64,000 nt of DNA, taken from positions 62,001-126,000 of the forward strand of contig NZ_JAKNCJ010000004.1 in assembly GCF_023509525.1 (NCBI RefSeq). The letters are read 5' to 3'. How positions within the stretch are numbered: position 1 is the first letter of the stretch; each line of letters opens with the position of its first letter. A program made the translations under genes and the position numbers. This document shows, piece after piece, positions 39,076 to 48,773 of the stretch. The notes beneath the pieces were generated by a model. The model searched no databases, was not told the DNA's origin, and saw nothing but the letters and a program-made list of their open reading frames with translations. Origin of the DNA: Brachybacterium equifaecis (GTDB lineage: Bacteria; Actinomycetota; Actinomycetes; Actinomycetales; Dermabacteraceae).

Positions 39076-40005
39076 ATGCTGAACCTGCAGCGCCTGCGCG
39101 TCCTGCATGAGCTCGAGCGGCTGGGGACTCTGACCGAGGTGGCGCGGGCGCTGAACTACTCGACGTCCGCCGTCTCCCAGCAGCTCGCGCAGCTCGAGAA
39201 GGAGGCCGACGTCGCCCTGGTGGAGAAGGTCGGCCGGCACGTGGTGCTCACCGACGCGGGAGTGCTGCTCGCCGGGCATGCGCGCACCCTGCTGGAGGCC
39301 GTGGAGCGGGCGCAGGCCGAGCTGGCCGCCGTGCGGCCCGCGCTCTCGGGCGTGCTTCGCGTCGCGTCCTTCCAGTCCGTGATGCTGCAGCTGGTGCCGC
39401 CGGCGCTCTCGATCCTCTACGAGCGCTTCCCCGACCTGCAGCTCGAGGTCGCGCAGCGGGAGGTGGAGCCGGCGTACGCGGGCCTGCTCGCCCACGAGTT
39501 CGACGTGATCCTGGGGGAGGAGTACCCAGGAATGGACGAGCCGATGCGGCCCGGGGAGCAGCGCGAAGAGCTGCTGCGCGATCCGCTGCTGCTGGCGGTC
39601 CCCGCCCTCGGCCCCTGGGCCGGAGCGGGCAGCATCACGGAACTGGCCGCAGCGAACTGGACCGCCGATCCGGAATGGGCGATGCCCGGCCGATGGCTGC
39701 GCGGCGCCGCCCGCGAGCGCGGCTTCGAGCCTCGCATCCGCTTCGAGACCATCGACCTGCTGCTGCAGGCGCACCTGGTCCGCTCCGGACACGCCGTCGG
39801 CATCCTTCCCCAGCTCATCGCGACCCAGCACCTCGCCGGAGCGCATCTGCACGCGCTGCCGGGAGCACCGGTGCGGCGGATCTACACCGCAGTGCGCTCC
39901 GGCGGCGCGGCGCATCCGGCGGTCGCAGCGTTCCGATCGGCGCTGACGGAGGCCGCGCAGGGGCTGCCTCCGCTGCCGCTCAGCCCTTCGCCGGGAAGCT
40001 CGTGA
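39076..40005 (+). CDS. LysR family transcriptional regulator
   Basis: The 309-residue protein has the LysR HTH (LNLQRLRVLHELERLGTLTE, then LNYSTSAVSQQLAQLEKE) and a periplasmic-binding-like effector domain from about residue 90. AAGGAGA lies just before ATG 39076. The 160-bp divergent gap with the EamA exporter is the likely control region. Its 3' end overlaps the convergent EcsC gene by 26 bp. Effector unknown. Confidence 0.9.
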   Translation: MLNLQRLRVLHELERLGTLTEVARALNYSTSAVSQQLAQLEKEADVALVEKVGRHVVLTDAGVLLAGHARTLLEAVERAQAELAAVRPALSGVLRVASFQSVMLQLVPPALSILYERFPDLQLEVAQREVEPAYAGLLAHEFDVILGEEYPGMDEPMRPGEQREELLRDPLLLAVPALGPWAGAGSITELAAANWTADPEWAMPGRWLRGAARERGFEPRIRFETIDLLLQAHLVRSGHAVGILPQLIATQHLAGAHLHALPGAPVRRIYTAVRSGGAAHPAVAAFRSALTEAAQGLPPLPLSPSPGSS

Positions 40006-40711
40006 GCGCAGCCTCGGCGATCTTCGCGAGCTGACGGCGATCGGAGATCGCGCCGACCACAGCGCCGAGCCCGGGGATGGCCTTGCCGAACAGGCGTGTG
40101 GAGCGCAGAGCGAAGCGGCGCATGATCCGCGATCCGATCGCCTGCGCGATCTGCGAGCTCGAGCCGCGGCGCATGCGCGAGGCGACTCCGCGGGCGGCGA
40201 CTCCGGCGATCGGACCGAGACCGAGGCTGCCGAGCACGTCCCCGGCCTCCTCGCCGGTGAGCGCTGCGAGCACGCGCACGCGCACCTCCTCGTCGTTCAG
40301 GTCATAGCCGCGCACGGCGGCGATCCCTCCGACGAGCCGGGTGGCCTGGACGTAGAACTCGAAGATGTTCGCCGGCAGCAGCACGGGCAGCGTGATAAAC
40401 CCGCCGAGCCCCGTCGCGAAGCCCGCGACTCCCACGCCGCGGCGGTGCTGGCGGATGAGGCGCTTGATCGCCTTCTCGGGCCGTCCCTTGCCTGCGGCCT
40501 TCTGCGCGCGTCGCGCGACGTCCGCGGCGGAGGCGTAGCCGAAGCGCCCGTCCAGACCGATGTCGCGGAAGGACTCCACGAGGCTCTGCAGGGCGCCGCC
40601 GTCGGACTGCGCAGCTGCGCCGTCCCCGCGCCGGGCCTCCTTCATGGCGGCGCGGGTGCTGCGCCGGGCTCGCTTCTTCTCGGCGGGGCTGAACAGGTTC
40701 AGGATGCCCAT
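39980..40711 (-). CDS. EcsC family protein
   Basis: The 243-residue protein has the EcsC pattern: VGVAGFATGLGGFITLPVLLPAN with the membrane-active glycine-rich helix and FYVQATRLVGGIAAVRGYDL. Residues 1-60 are charged. EcsC proteins are membrane-associated and of unclear role. It overlaps the lysR gene's 3' end. Confidence 0.85.
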   Translation of the reverse strand: MGILNLFSPAEKKRARRSTRAAMKEARRGDGAAAQSDGGALQSLVESFRDIGLDGRFGYASAADVARRAQKAAGKGRPEKAIKRLIRQHRRGVGVAGFATGLGGFITLPVLLPANIFEFYVQATRLVGGIAAVRGYDLNDEEVRVRVLAALTGEEAGDVLGSLGLGPIAGVAARGVASRMRRGSSSQIAQAIGSRIMRRFALRSTRLFGKAIPGLGAVVGAISDRRQLAKIAEAALTSFPAKG

Positions 40712-40844
40712 GGCGGTTCCTCGTCTCGCGTGCTGTGGGGGTGGGGAGTCGTGGAATCAATCCACCATGCCGCCCTGGGAGCACGCGCAGAACCGGAGTG
40801 CGGCGAGTCGGTCCTCGAGCCGTGCGCCCGCCGGAGCGGAGGGT

Positions 40845-41444
40845 TCACCAGGTGCCGAGAGGGACCATCCCCACGATCTCGTGCAGGGGGCCACCGGAGC
40901 GCCCTTCGCCGAGGCGCGAGGCCACCAGCTCCACCTCGCGCGCGGTCCACTCGGGACCGCGGTACACCGAGAGCGCGTGCACGGCCTCCTGGAGGAGGAT
41001 ATGGGCGGGCGCGCTCTCGCGCGGCTGCCCCTTCTGCCGGGGCGCGCGCCGGGCCTGCGGCGCCCGGGCGGAGACGCGCGCGACCGTGAGATGCGCGCGC
41101 CGGCGCTCGCGGGGGCTCTCGCCGAGCCAGGGCTGGGCGAGCAGCCGCTCCATCCCGGCCGCGTCTCCGCCCGCCCCGATCCACAGGGTGCGGCCGGAGA
41201 ACTCGCCGGCGCCCGCGAGATGCAGGGTGAGGGGGTCGAACCCAGCGGCGAGCTGCGCCATCTCGTCGAGGGCGTCCTCGAGGGCCCCGTCGGGGATATC
41301 CGGGTGGAATGCGAGCGTGAGGTGCTGCTGCTCCATGTCCGTGAAGCGCAGGGCGCGGCCCGCGCGTGCGCGCACGTCCTCCAGAGCCGAGTCCAGATGC
41401 TCGAGGATGTCCTGCGGGGGCCTGATCGCTGCGAAGAGCCTCAT
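40845..41444 (-). CDS. thpR: RNA 2',3'-cyclic phosphodiesterase (ThpR)
   Basis: The 199-residue 2H phosphoesterase has both catalytic HxT motifs, HLTLAF at about residue 41 and HLTVAR at about 118. Start MRLFAAIRPP is the usual form. It opens cyclic phosphates or ligates RNA 2',5' linkages in vitro; the cellular role is uncertain. It is divergent from recO. Confidence 0.92.
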   Translation of the reverse strand: MRLFAAIRPPQDILEHLDSALEDVRARAGRALRFTDMEQQHLTLAFHPDIPDGALEDALDEMAQLAAGFDPLTLHLAGAGEFSGRTLWIGAGGDAAGMERLLAQPWLGESPRERRRAHLTVARVSARAPQARRAPRQKGQPRESAPAHILLQEAVHALSVYRGPEWTAREVELVASRLGEGRSGGPLHEIVGMVPLGTW

Positions 41445-41536
41445 GCGAGGAGCCTGCCACAGCGCGCCGACATGCGGGCGGCGACGGGCGGCCCTCGGCC
41501 CGTTCGTCGGCCGCCGGCGGTAGATTCGGCTGCATC

Positions 41537-42268
41537 ATGCAGAAGCTCTACCGCGACCATGCGATCGTCCTGCGCACCCACCCTCTGGGCGAGGCGGACC
41601 GCATCATCACCCTCCTGTCCCGTCGGCATGGGAAAGTGCGCGCGGTCGCGAAGGGAGTGCGCCGCACCGGGAGCCGGTTCGGCGCGCGACTGGAGCCCTT
41701 CGGCCTCATCGACATCCAGCTCCACGCGGGGAAGAGCCTGCACACCGTCAACCAGGTCGAGAGCATCGAGTCCTTCGCCCAGGCCATCACCGCCGACTAC
41801 ACGCGCTTCACCGCGGCGACCGCGATGCTCGAGACGATGGACCGGCTCAGCGACGACGTCATCGACTCTTCGCCTCGCAGCTTCCTGCTGCTGGTCGGCG
41901 CGATGCGCACCGTCGCCGCGGGAAGGATCCCCCCGGCGCTCGCGCTCGATGCGTTCCTGCTGCGCACGCTTGCGCTCTCGGGATGGGCGCCGGAGCTGCG
42001 GGTGTGCGCGAGCTGCGGAGCAGAAGGTCCGCACCACGCGCTCGACGTCTCCGCGGGCGGGCTCGTCTGCTCCGCGTGCCGCAAGCCCGGTGCGATCGCG
42101 TTGCGCGCCGCCGCGGTGGAGCACATGATCTTCCTGCTGGCAGGCGACTGGGACAGCGTCCTCGCAGCCGATCCCACGGTCCAGCTCGAGGCGAGCCGCA
42201 TCATCGCCGACACGATCACCTGGCACCTGGAGCGGTCCGTCCGCTCGCTGGGGTACGTCGAGCGCTGA
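41537..42268 (+). CDS. recO: DNA repair protein RecO
   Basis: Recombination mediator of the RecFOR pathway, 243 residues. It has an OB-fold N-terminus (RDHAIVLRTHPLGEADRIITLLS) and a zinc-finger region CASCGAEG...CSACRKPG. Position before uppS is the standard actinobacterial order. Confidence 0.95.
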   Translation: MQKLYRDHAIVLRTHPLGEADRIITLLSRRHGKVRAVAKGVRRTGSRFGARLEPFGLIDIQLHAGKSLHTVNQVESIESFAQAITADYTRFTAATAMLETMDRLSDDVIDSSPRSFLLLVGAMRTVAAGRIPPALALDAFLLRTLALSGWAPELRVCASCGAEGPHHALDVSAGGLVCSACRKPGAIALRAAAVEHMIFLLAGDWDSVLAADPTVQLEASRIIADTITWHLERSVRSLGYVER

Positions 42269-42331
42269 GCCGCGCGGGCCTGCAGCGGCGCCGCGCGACC
42301 GGCCGGGCCTCCATCTGCCATCCTGTGGTGC

Positions 42332-43138
42332 ATGAGCCCAGCTGCACCCGTCTACGACGAGCCCTACGACCACCCCAGCGGCGCGCGGCCCCCGCAGCTC
42401 CCGCGCCCCACGATCCCGCGCCACGTCGCAGTGGTCATGGACGGCAACGGCCGCTGGGCGAACCAGCGCGGCCTGCCGCGCACGGCCGGCCACGAGGCGG
42501 GGGAGGCGGCCCTGCTCGACGTCGTCGCGGGAGCGCTGCAGATCGGCGTCACGCACCTCTCCGCCTATGCGTTCTCCACCGAGAACTGGAAGCGCTCCCC
42601 GGAGGAGGTGCGCTTCCTGATGGGCTTCTCGCGCTCCGTGCTGCGCCGCCAGCGCGACACCCTGAACGCCTGGGGCGTGCGGATCGTGTGGATCGGCCGC
42701 GAGCAGCGCCTGTGGTCCTCGGTGATCAAGGAGCTCAAGGAGGCCGAGGAGCTCACGCGCAGCAACACGCGCATGACCCTCTACATGTGCGTGAACCACG
42801 GCGGCCGCGCGGAGATCGTCGACGGCGTGCGCGAGATCGTCGCGGCCGCGCGCGCCGGTCGCGTGAGCCCGCGCTCCATCACGGAGTCCTCGTTCCGGGG
42901 GTGGCTGAATGATCCCGATATGCCCGACGTCGATCTGTTCCTGCGCACGAGCGGCGAGCAGCGCACCTCGAACTTCCTGCTGTGGGAGGCGGCCTACGCG
43001 GAGCTCGTGTTCGTGCCGGAGCTGTGGCCCGACGTCGACCGGGTCGTGCTGTGGAGGGCGATCACCGAGTACGCGCGTCGAGATCGTCGCTACGGCGGGG
43101 CGGTGGACGCGCCGCAGGATCCCGCAGCCGGGAGCTGA
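42332..43138 (+). CDS. uppS: Isoprenyl transferase (cis-prenyltransferase)
   Basis: Makes polyprenyl diphosphate carriers for cell-wall synthesis. The 268-residue protein has [14 protein letters not shown] (catalytic Asp), [14 protein letters not shown] and [18 protein letters not shown] with YAELVF. An extra 30 residues at the N-terminus are proline-rich. Confidence 0.95.
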   Translation: MSPAAPVYDEPYDHPSGARPPQLPRPTIPRHVAVVMDGNGRWANQRGLPRTAGHEAGEAALLDVVAGALQIGVTHLSAYAFSTENWKRSPEEVRFLMGFSRSVLRRQRDTLNAWGVRIVWIGREQRLWSSVIKELKEAEELTRSNTRMTLYMCVNHGGRAEIVDGVREIVAAARAGRVSPRSITESSFRGWLNDPDMPDVDLFLRTSGEQRTSNFLLWEAAYAELVFVPELWPDVDRVVLWRAITEYARRDRRYGGAVDAPQDPAAGS

Positions 43139-43145
43139 GCGGGCG

Positions 43146-43697
43146 TCAGCGGAACGTGCCGTCGGCCCCCGGCTCACGGGAGGAGTCGGCGGCGCTCACC
43201 TCCGCGGTATCGGCGGCAGCCTCCGCGAGCACGGTGGAGCGCCGGCGCCGGCTGCGGACCAGCACGATCACCACAGCAGAGACGATCGCGAGGACCGCGA
43301 CGGCCGCCCACGGGCTGCGCAGGAACAGCTCCACCCACAGCGCCACGGCGGCGAGGCCGACAGTCGCATAGATGACCGCCCAGGCGAAGCCGCCGATGAT
43401 CAGCGCCGGAACGTAGCGCACCGCGGGCATGCGGATCAGCCCGGCGGAGAAGTTGGCGGCGGTCTGGAAGCCGACGGTCAGGAAGCTGAGCGCGACCACC
43501 GGCGCTCCCCAGCGGCTCACGACATCGATCGCGTTGACCACCCGCGGGCTCTCGACCAGCTCGGCGATGCGCCCGCGGCGCGCGAGGCGATGCGCCCCGC
43601 GGCCGACGAGGTACGTGGCGCCGGCGCGGCAGAGCACCACGAACCAGAGGAACGCGACGGCGGGAACGATGGGGAGGGACCGGATCCACTCGAGCAC
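43146..43697 (-). CDS. DedA/VTT-domain membrane protein
   Basis: The 183-residue protein has four or five helices and the DedA-like segment GRIAELVESP...WGAPVVALSFLTVGFQTAANFSAGLIRMP. The C-terminus (about 145-183) is charged. GTG start lies three bases beyond the zur stop, so it is the last gene of the zinc operon. DedA proteins move undecaprenyl phosphate or maintain membrane potential; the link to zinc is not known. Confidence 0.82.
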   Translation of the reverse strand: MLEWIRSLPIVPAVAFLWFVVLCRAGATYLVGRGAHRLARRGRIAELVESPRVVNAIDVVSRWGAPVVALSFLTVGFQTAANFSAGLIRMPAVRYVPALIIGGFAWAVIYATVGLAAVALWVELFLRSPWAAVAVLAIVSAVVIVLVRSRRRRSTVLAEAAADTAEVSAADSSREPGADGTFR

Positions 43698-43700
43698 GGC

Positions 43701-44162
43701 TCAGCGGCCCCCGTCCGCGTCGGCACTGGGATCGGCTGCACCGGGTCCGGCGGCATCCGCCTGCGCCGCGTGCTCAGGGCACAGCCCGAACAGCTCCATC
43801 GTGTGGTCGACCGCGGCGAAGCCGTGCTCGCTCGCGACCTTCTGGGTCCACTCCTCGAGGGCCTGAGGCGCCTGGAACTCGACGGTCCGCCCGCACTGCC
43901 GGCACACCAGATGGTGGTGATGGGCGGACTGCGCGCACTGGCGGTAGATCGACTCGCCGTCGTCGGTGACCAGCACGTCGACCTGGCCGGACTGCGCCAT
44001 CGCCTGCAGCGCCCGGTACACGGTCGCCAGGCCCACGCTCGCGCCGCCCGCGCGCATGTCCTCGTGGATCTGCTGGGCGCTGCGGAAATCGTCCTGGCGG
44101 CCGAGCGCCTCCAGGATCGCGGTGCGCTGCTTGGTGGTGCGCTGCTTCGTGGTCCCCTCCAT
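43701..44162 (-). CDS. zur: Fur-family zinc uptake regulator (Zur)
   Basis: The 153-residue protein has the Fur winged helix (AILEALGRQDDFRSAQQIHEDM, LATVYRAL) and the metal region HHHHLVCRQCGRTVEF with C-terminal CPEHA. Placement after znuABC, and a Zur-box before the operon, argue for Zur over Fur. A 15-bp tandem repeat duplicates TTKQR at residues 4-13. Confidence 0.9.
   Translation of the reverse strand: MEGTTKQRTTKQRTAILEALGRQDDFRSAQQIHEDMRAGGASVGLATVYRALQAMAQSGQVDVLVTDDGESIYRQCAQSAHHHHLVCRQCGRTVEFQAPQALEEWTQKVASEHGFAAVDHTMELFGLCPEHAAQADAAGPGAADPSADADGGR
44124..44153 (-). repeat. 15-bp x2 in-frame repeat at the Zur N-terminus
   Basis: Two 15-bp units encode TTKQR TTKQR; they differ at one base. 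It duplicates the (T)KQR that normally starts the first Fur helix. Confidence 0.75.
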
Positions 44163-44179
44163 CGCTCCAGTCTCCCCGA

Positions 44180-45049
44180 TCAGGCCGCGGCCTGGCGGCG
44201 GCGACGGGCCTGGATCACAGGGCGCGCGATCTGTCCGAGCACGTAGACCCCGATCGTCAGCAGCACGATCACCCCGCCCGGGGGCAGATCCACATACGCC
44301 GTGAGGATCAGCCCGCCGAGGCTGCACAGCACGGCGATCACCATGGCCGTGCGCATCGTGCGGCTGAATCCGACCACGAGCGACTGCGCCGCGGCGACCG
44401 GCACGATCATCAGCGCCGAGACCATCAGCGCGCCGACGATCCGCATCGCGAGCGTGACCGTGAGGGCTGCGATGATGGCGATGAGGATGTTCATCGCCCG
44501 CACCGGCAGTCCTGAGGCCCGCGCGAACTCCTCGTCGGCCGTGACGGTGAACAGCACCTTCCCGAGCGCGAGGCCGACGGCCATCACGATCAGCGCGAGC
44601 ACGATCGTGATCACGAGGTCGGAGCCGGTCACGGTCGACAGGGAGCCGAAGAGGTAGCCCATGAGGTTCTGCGAGCCGCCGCCGGCGAGCTGGATGATCA
44701 CGACCCCGCCCGCGATCCCGCCGTAGAAGAGGATCGCGAGCGCGACGTCGCGGCTCGTGTGGCTGAGCTCGCGGACGATCTCGATGACGACCGCGCCGAG
44801 GATCGAGGCGATCAGCGCGCCGGGGATCGCCAGCAGATCCACGGGCGTCGCGGAGATCCACGCGCCGACGAGCCAGCCGACGGCCACACCGGTGAGGGCG
44901 ACATGCCCGAGCCCGTCGCCCAGCAGCGAGAGCCGCTTCTGCACGAGGTAGGTGCCGACGATCGGCGCGGTGAGTCCGATCAGGACGGCGATGATCAGCG
45001 GGTATCGCATGATGTCGCTGGTGAGGAGGTCCCAGGGGGAGATGATCAC
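44180..45049 (-). CDS. znuB: Zinc ABC transporter permease
   Basis: The 289-residue protein has eight or nine helices of the ZnuB/MntB (ABC-3) family: LSLLGDGLGHVALTGVAVG, YLFGSLSTVT and LMIVPVAAAQSLV. The GTG start overlaps the znuC stop. Zur follows after 17 bp. Confidence 0.93.
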   Translation of the reverse strand: MIISPWDLLTSDIMRYPLIIAVLIGLTAPIVGTYLVQKRLSLLGDGLGHVALTGVAVGWLVGAWISATPVDLLAIPGALIASILGAVVIEIVRELSHTSRDVALAILFYGGIAGGVVIIQLAGGGSQNLMGYLFGSLSTVTGSDLVITIVLALIVMAVGLALGKVLFTVTADEEFARASGLPVRAMNILIAIIAALTVTLAMRIVGALMVSALMIVPVAAAQSLVVGFSRTMRTAMVIAVLCSLGGLILTAYVDLPPGGVIVLLTIGVYVLGQIARPVIQARRRRQAAA

Positions 45050-45840
45050 GGGTGGATCTCCTGTCCGAGGCAGGCGGCGGCGTCGAGCGCGTGGTCGTGG
45101 CCGGGGTCGATCAGCGGGCGGGAGCTCGGATCCCCGTCATGGATGATCCGCCCCTGGTCCAGGACCACCGCGCGGGAGATGTCGCCGGCGAGCACGCCCA
45201 GCTCGTGGAGCACCACGACGATCGTGGTGCCGCGCGAGACGAGCCGGCGCAGCAGGATCGCGAGCTGATCCTGGGTCGCGACGTCGACGCCGGAGAACGG
45301 CTCGTCGAGCACGAGCAGCTCGGGGGAGCGCACGAGTGCGCGGGCGATCATGACGCGCTGGCGCTGCCCGCCCGACATCTGGTTCACGGGCCGATCCGCG
45401 AGCGCGCTGAGGCCGAGATCCGCGAGCAGCGCATCGATCCGGGGGTCTTTCGCGCGGGAGAACCAGCGCCTCGGCCCGAGCAGACCCGTGGCGACCATCT
45501 CTCGCGCGGTCGCAGGGATCGTGCCGGGCTCCGCGGCGTACTGCGGCACGTACCCGAGCCGCGCGTGGACGGATCGCTCCGCCACGGCGCTGCCGAACAG
45601 CTCGATCCGGCCCTCGTCCAGCGGAAGGATCCCCACCAGCGAGCGCAGCAGCGTGGATTTGCCCGAGCCGTTCGCCCCGAGCAGGGCGACGAGCTCCCCG
45701 CGCTGCACCGTGAGGTCGACGTCGTGCAGCACGGAGGTGCCGCCTAGGTGCACGTGGACGTCTCGGGCGGCGATGACGGGGGCCGGCGCCGCCCCGGACG
45801 GGGCAGGGGCCGACCCGGATGGGGCAGGGGACGCGCTCAT
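45046..45840 (-). CDS. znuC: Zinc ABC transporter ATP-binding protein
   Basis: The 264-residue ATPase has Walker A GANGSGKST, signature MSGGQRQRVMIARAL, Walker B LLVLDEPFSGVD and the D/H loops. A 28-residue Pro/Ala/Ser N-terminus contains a 7-residue tandem repeat PAPSGSA PAPSGAA (45787-45828). The ATG overlaps the znuA stop. Confidence 0.94.
   Translation of the reverse strand: MSASPAPSGSAPAPSGAAPAPVIAARDVHVHLGGTSVLHDVDLTVQRGELVALLGANGSGKSTLLRSLVGILPLDEGRIELFGSAVAERSVHARLGYVPQYAAEPGTIPATAREMVATGLLGPRRWFSRAKDPRIDALLADLGLSALADRPVNQMSGGQRQRVMIARALVRSPELLVLDEPFSGVDVATQDQLAILLRRLVSRGTTIVVVLHELGVLAGDISRAVVLDQGRIIHDGDPSSRPLIDPGHDHALDAAACLGQEIHP
45787..45828 (-). repeat. 21-bp x2 in-frame repeat at the ZnuC N-terminus
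   Basis: Two 21-bp units encode PAPSGSA and PAPSGAA, followed by a partial PAP, before the ATPase fold. Confidence 0.75.
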
Positions 45841-46910
45841 GTCCAGCTCTCCACGATCCTGCGGGCGTTCTCGCGCATCACTGCAGGGTAGTCGGCATCT
45901 TCGCTCGTGCGGCTCTCGAGGTTGTCGAGCTCGTCGGTGCGCACGCCGATGTTCGCCGCGAGCGACTCGGCGACCTTCGGCGATGCCGTGGTCTCGAAGA
46001 ACACTGTGGTCAGCCCCTTGTCCGCGATGATCTGCTCGAGCTGCAGGAGCCGGTTCGGGGAGGGCTCGACCTCCGGGTCGATCCCGGAGATCCCGATCTG
46101 CTCCAGGCCGTAGCGCTGGGCGAGGTAGCCGAAGGCGGCGTGGCTGGTGACGAAGGCGCGCTCTCCATCGGGCAAGCTGGAGGCGCCGTACTGCGCGGCG
46201 AGCTCGGCGTCCAGCGCCTCGAGCTCTGCGCGGGCGGCGTCGGCTGCGGCAGCCAGCGCGCTGCCGTCGGCTCCCTCGATCGCTGCGCCGAGCCGGTCGG
46301 CAATCGCATCGCCGACGGTCGCCAGGCGCAGCGGATCATGCCAGAAGTGGGGATCGAGGGCTCCGTGGTCGTGGCCCTCGTGACCCTCGTGGCCCGATTC
46401 CTCCTCGTGCCCCGATTCCTCCTCGTGACCCGCCCCCTCCTCATGCGCATCCTCCGCGTGCTCATCGCCGTGCGCCTCCTCCCCGGTGCTCGTGAGCAGC
46501 GGGATGACGGTCGAGACGTCGAGAGAGCGATCGCTGAGACCGCGGGAGGCGATCGTGTCGTCGAGCGCGGCGATCATCCCGGGCACCTGCAGGATCAGCG
46601 TCGCCTTCTCCAGCAGGGCGACCTGCGCGAGCGAGAGCTCGAGGTCATGGGAGTTCGATCCCGGGGGGATGAGGCTCTGCACCTCGGCGACGTCCGCGCC
46701 GACGTGCTGCGCGATGTATTCGAGCGGGTAGCAGGGGACGATCACCAGGGGAGCGTCCGATGCGGCGCCGGATCCGGTGCCGCACGCGCTCACCGTGCCG
46801 GTGATGGCAAGCGCACCTGCGCCGGCACCGAGGGTCCGCAGCAGGCGTCGGCGGGAGAGCGGCGTCGAACGAGGCGAGGCCAGAGCGGGGGGCGGGCCGA
46901 ACAAGAACAT
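45837..46910 (-). CDS. znuA: Zinc ABC transporter substrate-binding lipoprotein
   Basis: The 357-residue protein has a twin-arginine-like signal with lipobox (SRRRLLRTLGAGAGALAIT, then TVSACG), followed by the TroA/ZnuA fold. The acidic/His-rich loop (about 165-210; GHEEESGHEE and GHEGHDHG) is typical of zinc-binding ZnuA, and DPHFWHDP is the metal-site motif. Start at 46910 is preferred: upstream in-frame ATGs at 46925 and 46919 lie inside the Zur-box. The promoter places transcription start almost at 46910, suggesting a leaderless mRNA. Confidence 0.9.
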   Translation of the reverse strand: MFLFGPPPALASPRSTPLSRRRLLRTLGAGAGALAITGTVSACGTGSGAASDAPLVIVPCYPLEYIAQHVGADVAEVQSLIPPGSNSHDLELSLAQVALLEKATLILQVPGMIAALDDTIASRGLSDRSLDVSTVIPLLTSTGEEAHGDEHAEDAHEEGAGHEEESGHEEESGHEGHEGHDHGALDPHFWHDPLRLATVGDAIADRLGAAIEGADGSALAAAADAARAELEALDAELAAQYGASSLPDGERAFVTSHAAFGYLAQRYGLEQIGISGIDPEVEPSPNRLLQLEQIIADKGLTTVFFETTASPKVAESLAANIGVRTDELDNLESRTSEDADYPAVMRENARRIVESWT

Positions 46911-46924
46911 GACAATCATTCTCA
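46910..46924 (-). promoter_or_regulatory. Zur-box palindrome
   Basis: On the minus strand TGAGAATGATTGTCA is a near-perfect palindrome (TGANAATNATTNTCA) matching the known Zur/Fur-family operator style. It covers the -10 of the znuA promoter, so zinc-bound Zur should repress the operon. Confidence 0.8.
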
Positions 46925-46946
46925 TTCACACGGGGTCTGCGCGCAA
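46918..46946 (-). promoter_or_regulatory. znuA promoter
   Basis: Minus-strand -35 TTGCGC (46941-46946), 17-bp spacer and -10 GAGAAT (46918-46923). Predicted start is within a few bases of the ATG at 46910. Confidence 0.6.
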
Positions 46947-47021
46947 CTCGACGCGCCCGGTGCCGTCTGCCCGTGCGCGCACGGGCGCGCCGGTCGTGGC
47001 GCGAGCGGTCACCCCTGGTGC

Positions 47022-47075
47022 GAATCGCGTCAGGAGAGACGAGAAGCGCGCGTCTCGTCTGTGCTGACGCGATTC
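47022..47075. repeat. Long stem-loop of unknown role upstream of glyS
   Basis: Outer 12-bp arms 47022-47033 and 47064-47075 and inner 7-bp arms 47037-47043 and 47054-47060 pair perfectly, with a symmetrical 3-base internal bulge and a 10-base loop. No T-box sequence was found after it. The rest of 46947-47269 holds no gene. Confidence 0.7.
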
Positions 47076-47090
47076 ACCCCGGGCTGCGCT

Positions 47091-47167
47091 GGCGGCGCGG
47101 AGAATCGGGGTTGCGCTGGCCGCGCGGGGAATCGGGGCCGCGCGGACGGCGCGGAGAGTCTGCGAGC
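47091..47167. repeat. Degenerate 26-27 bp tandem repeat upstream of glyS
   Basis: Units begin at 47091, 47118 and 47144 and share the pattern GGNNGCGCGGNGAATCGGGG (the third is partial and diverged). Noncoding. Confidence 0.6.
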
Positions 47168-47269
47168 CTCTGCCCCGGCTATCCTGGCGGGGCGTGCCCG
47201 TGACGTGCCCGCAGCCAGCGATCGCACGTCGGCCCGCACCATCGCACCCGAGCATCGCAGGAGTTCCCC

Positions 47270-48661
<1,392 letters not shown>

Positions 48662-48675
48662 GCCCGCAGTTTAGA

Positions 48676-48709
48676 GCGGCCCTCCCGGGATCGATCCCGG
48701 GAGGGCCGC
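48676..48709. terminator. 17-bp perfect palindromic terminator
   Basis: A 34-bp perfect palindrome lies 14 bp after the glyS stop, between the convergent glyS and monooxygenase genes. It is followed by several imperfect CAGCACCC/GCACCC repeats (48710-48760). Confidence 0.8.
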
Positions 48710-48773
48710 CCAGCACCCGGCACCCGCTGCACCCAGCACCTCCTGCACCCGGCACCCCCTGCCGAGCGCGATC

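Noticed and set aside
46910-46925. znuA starting at ATG 46925 or 46919
   Set aside because: These ATGs lie inside the Zur box and upstream of the predicted transcription start.
47022-47269. T-box riboswitch before glyS
   Set aside because: No AGGGTGGTACCGCG-like T-box sequence or specifier loop is seen; only an unexplained stem-loop.
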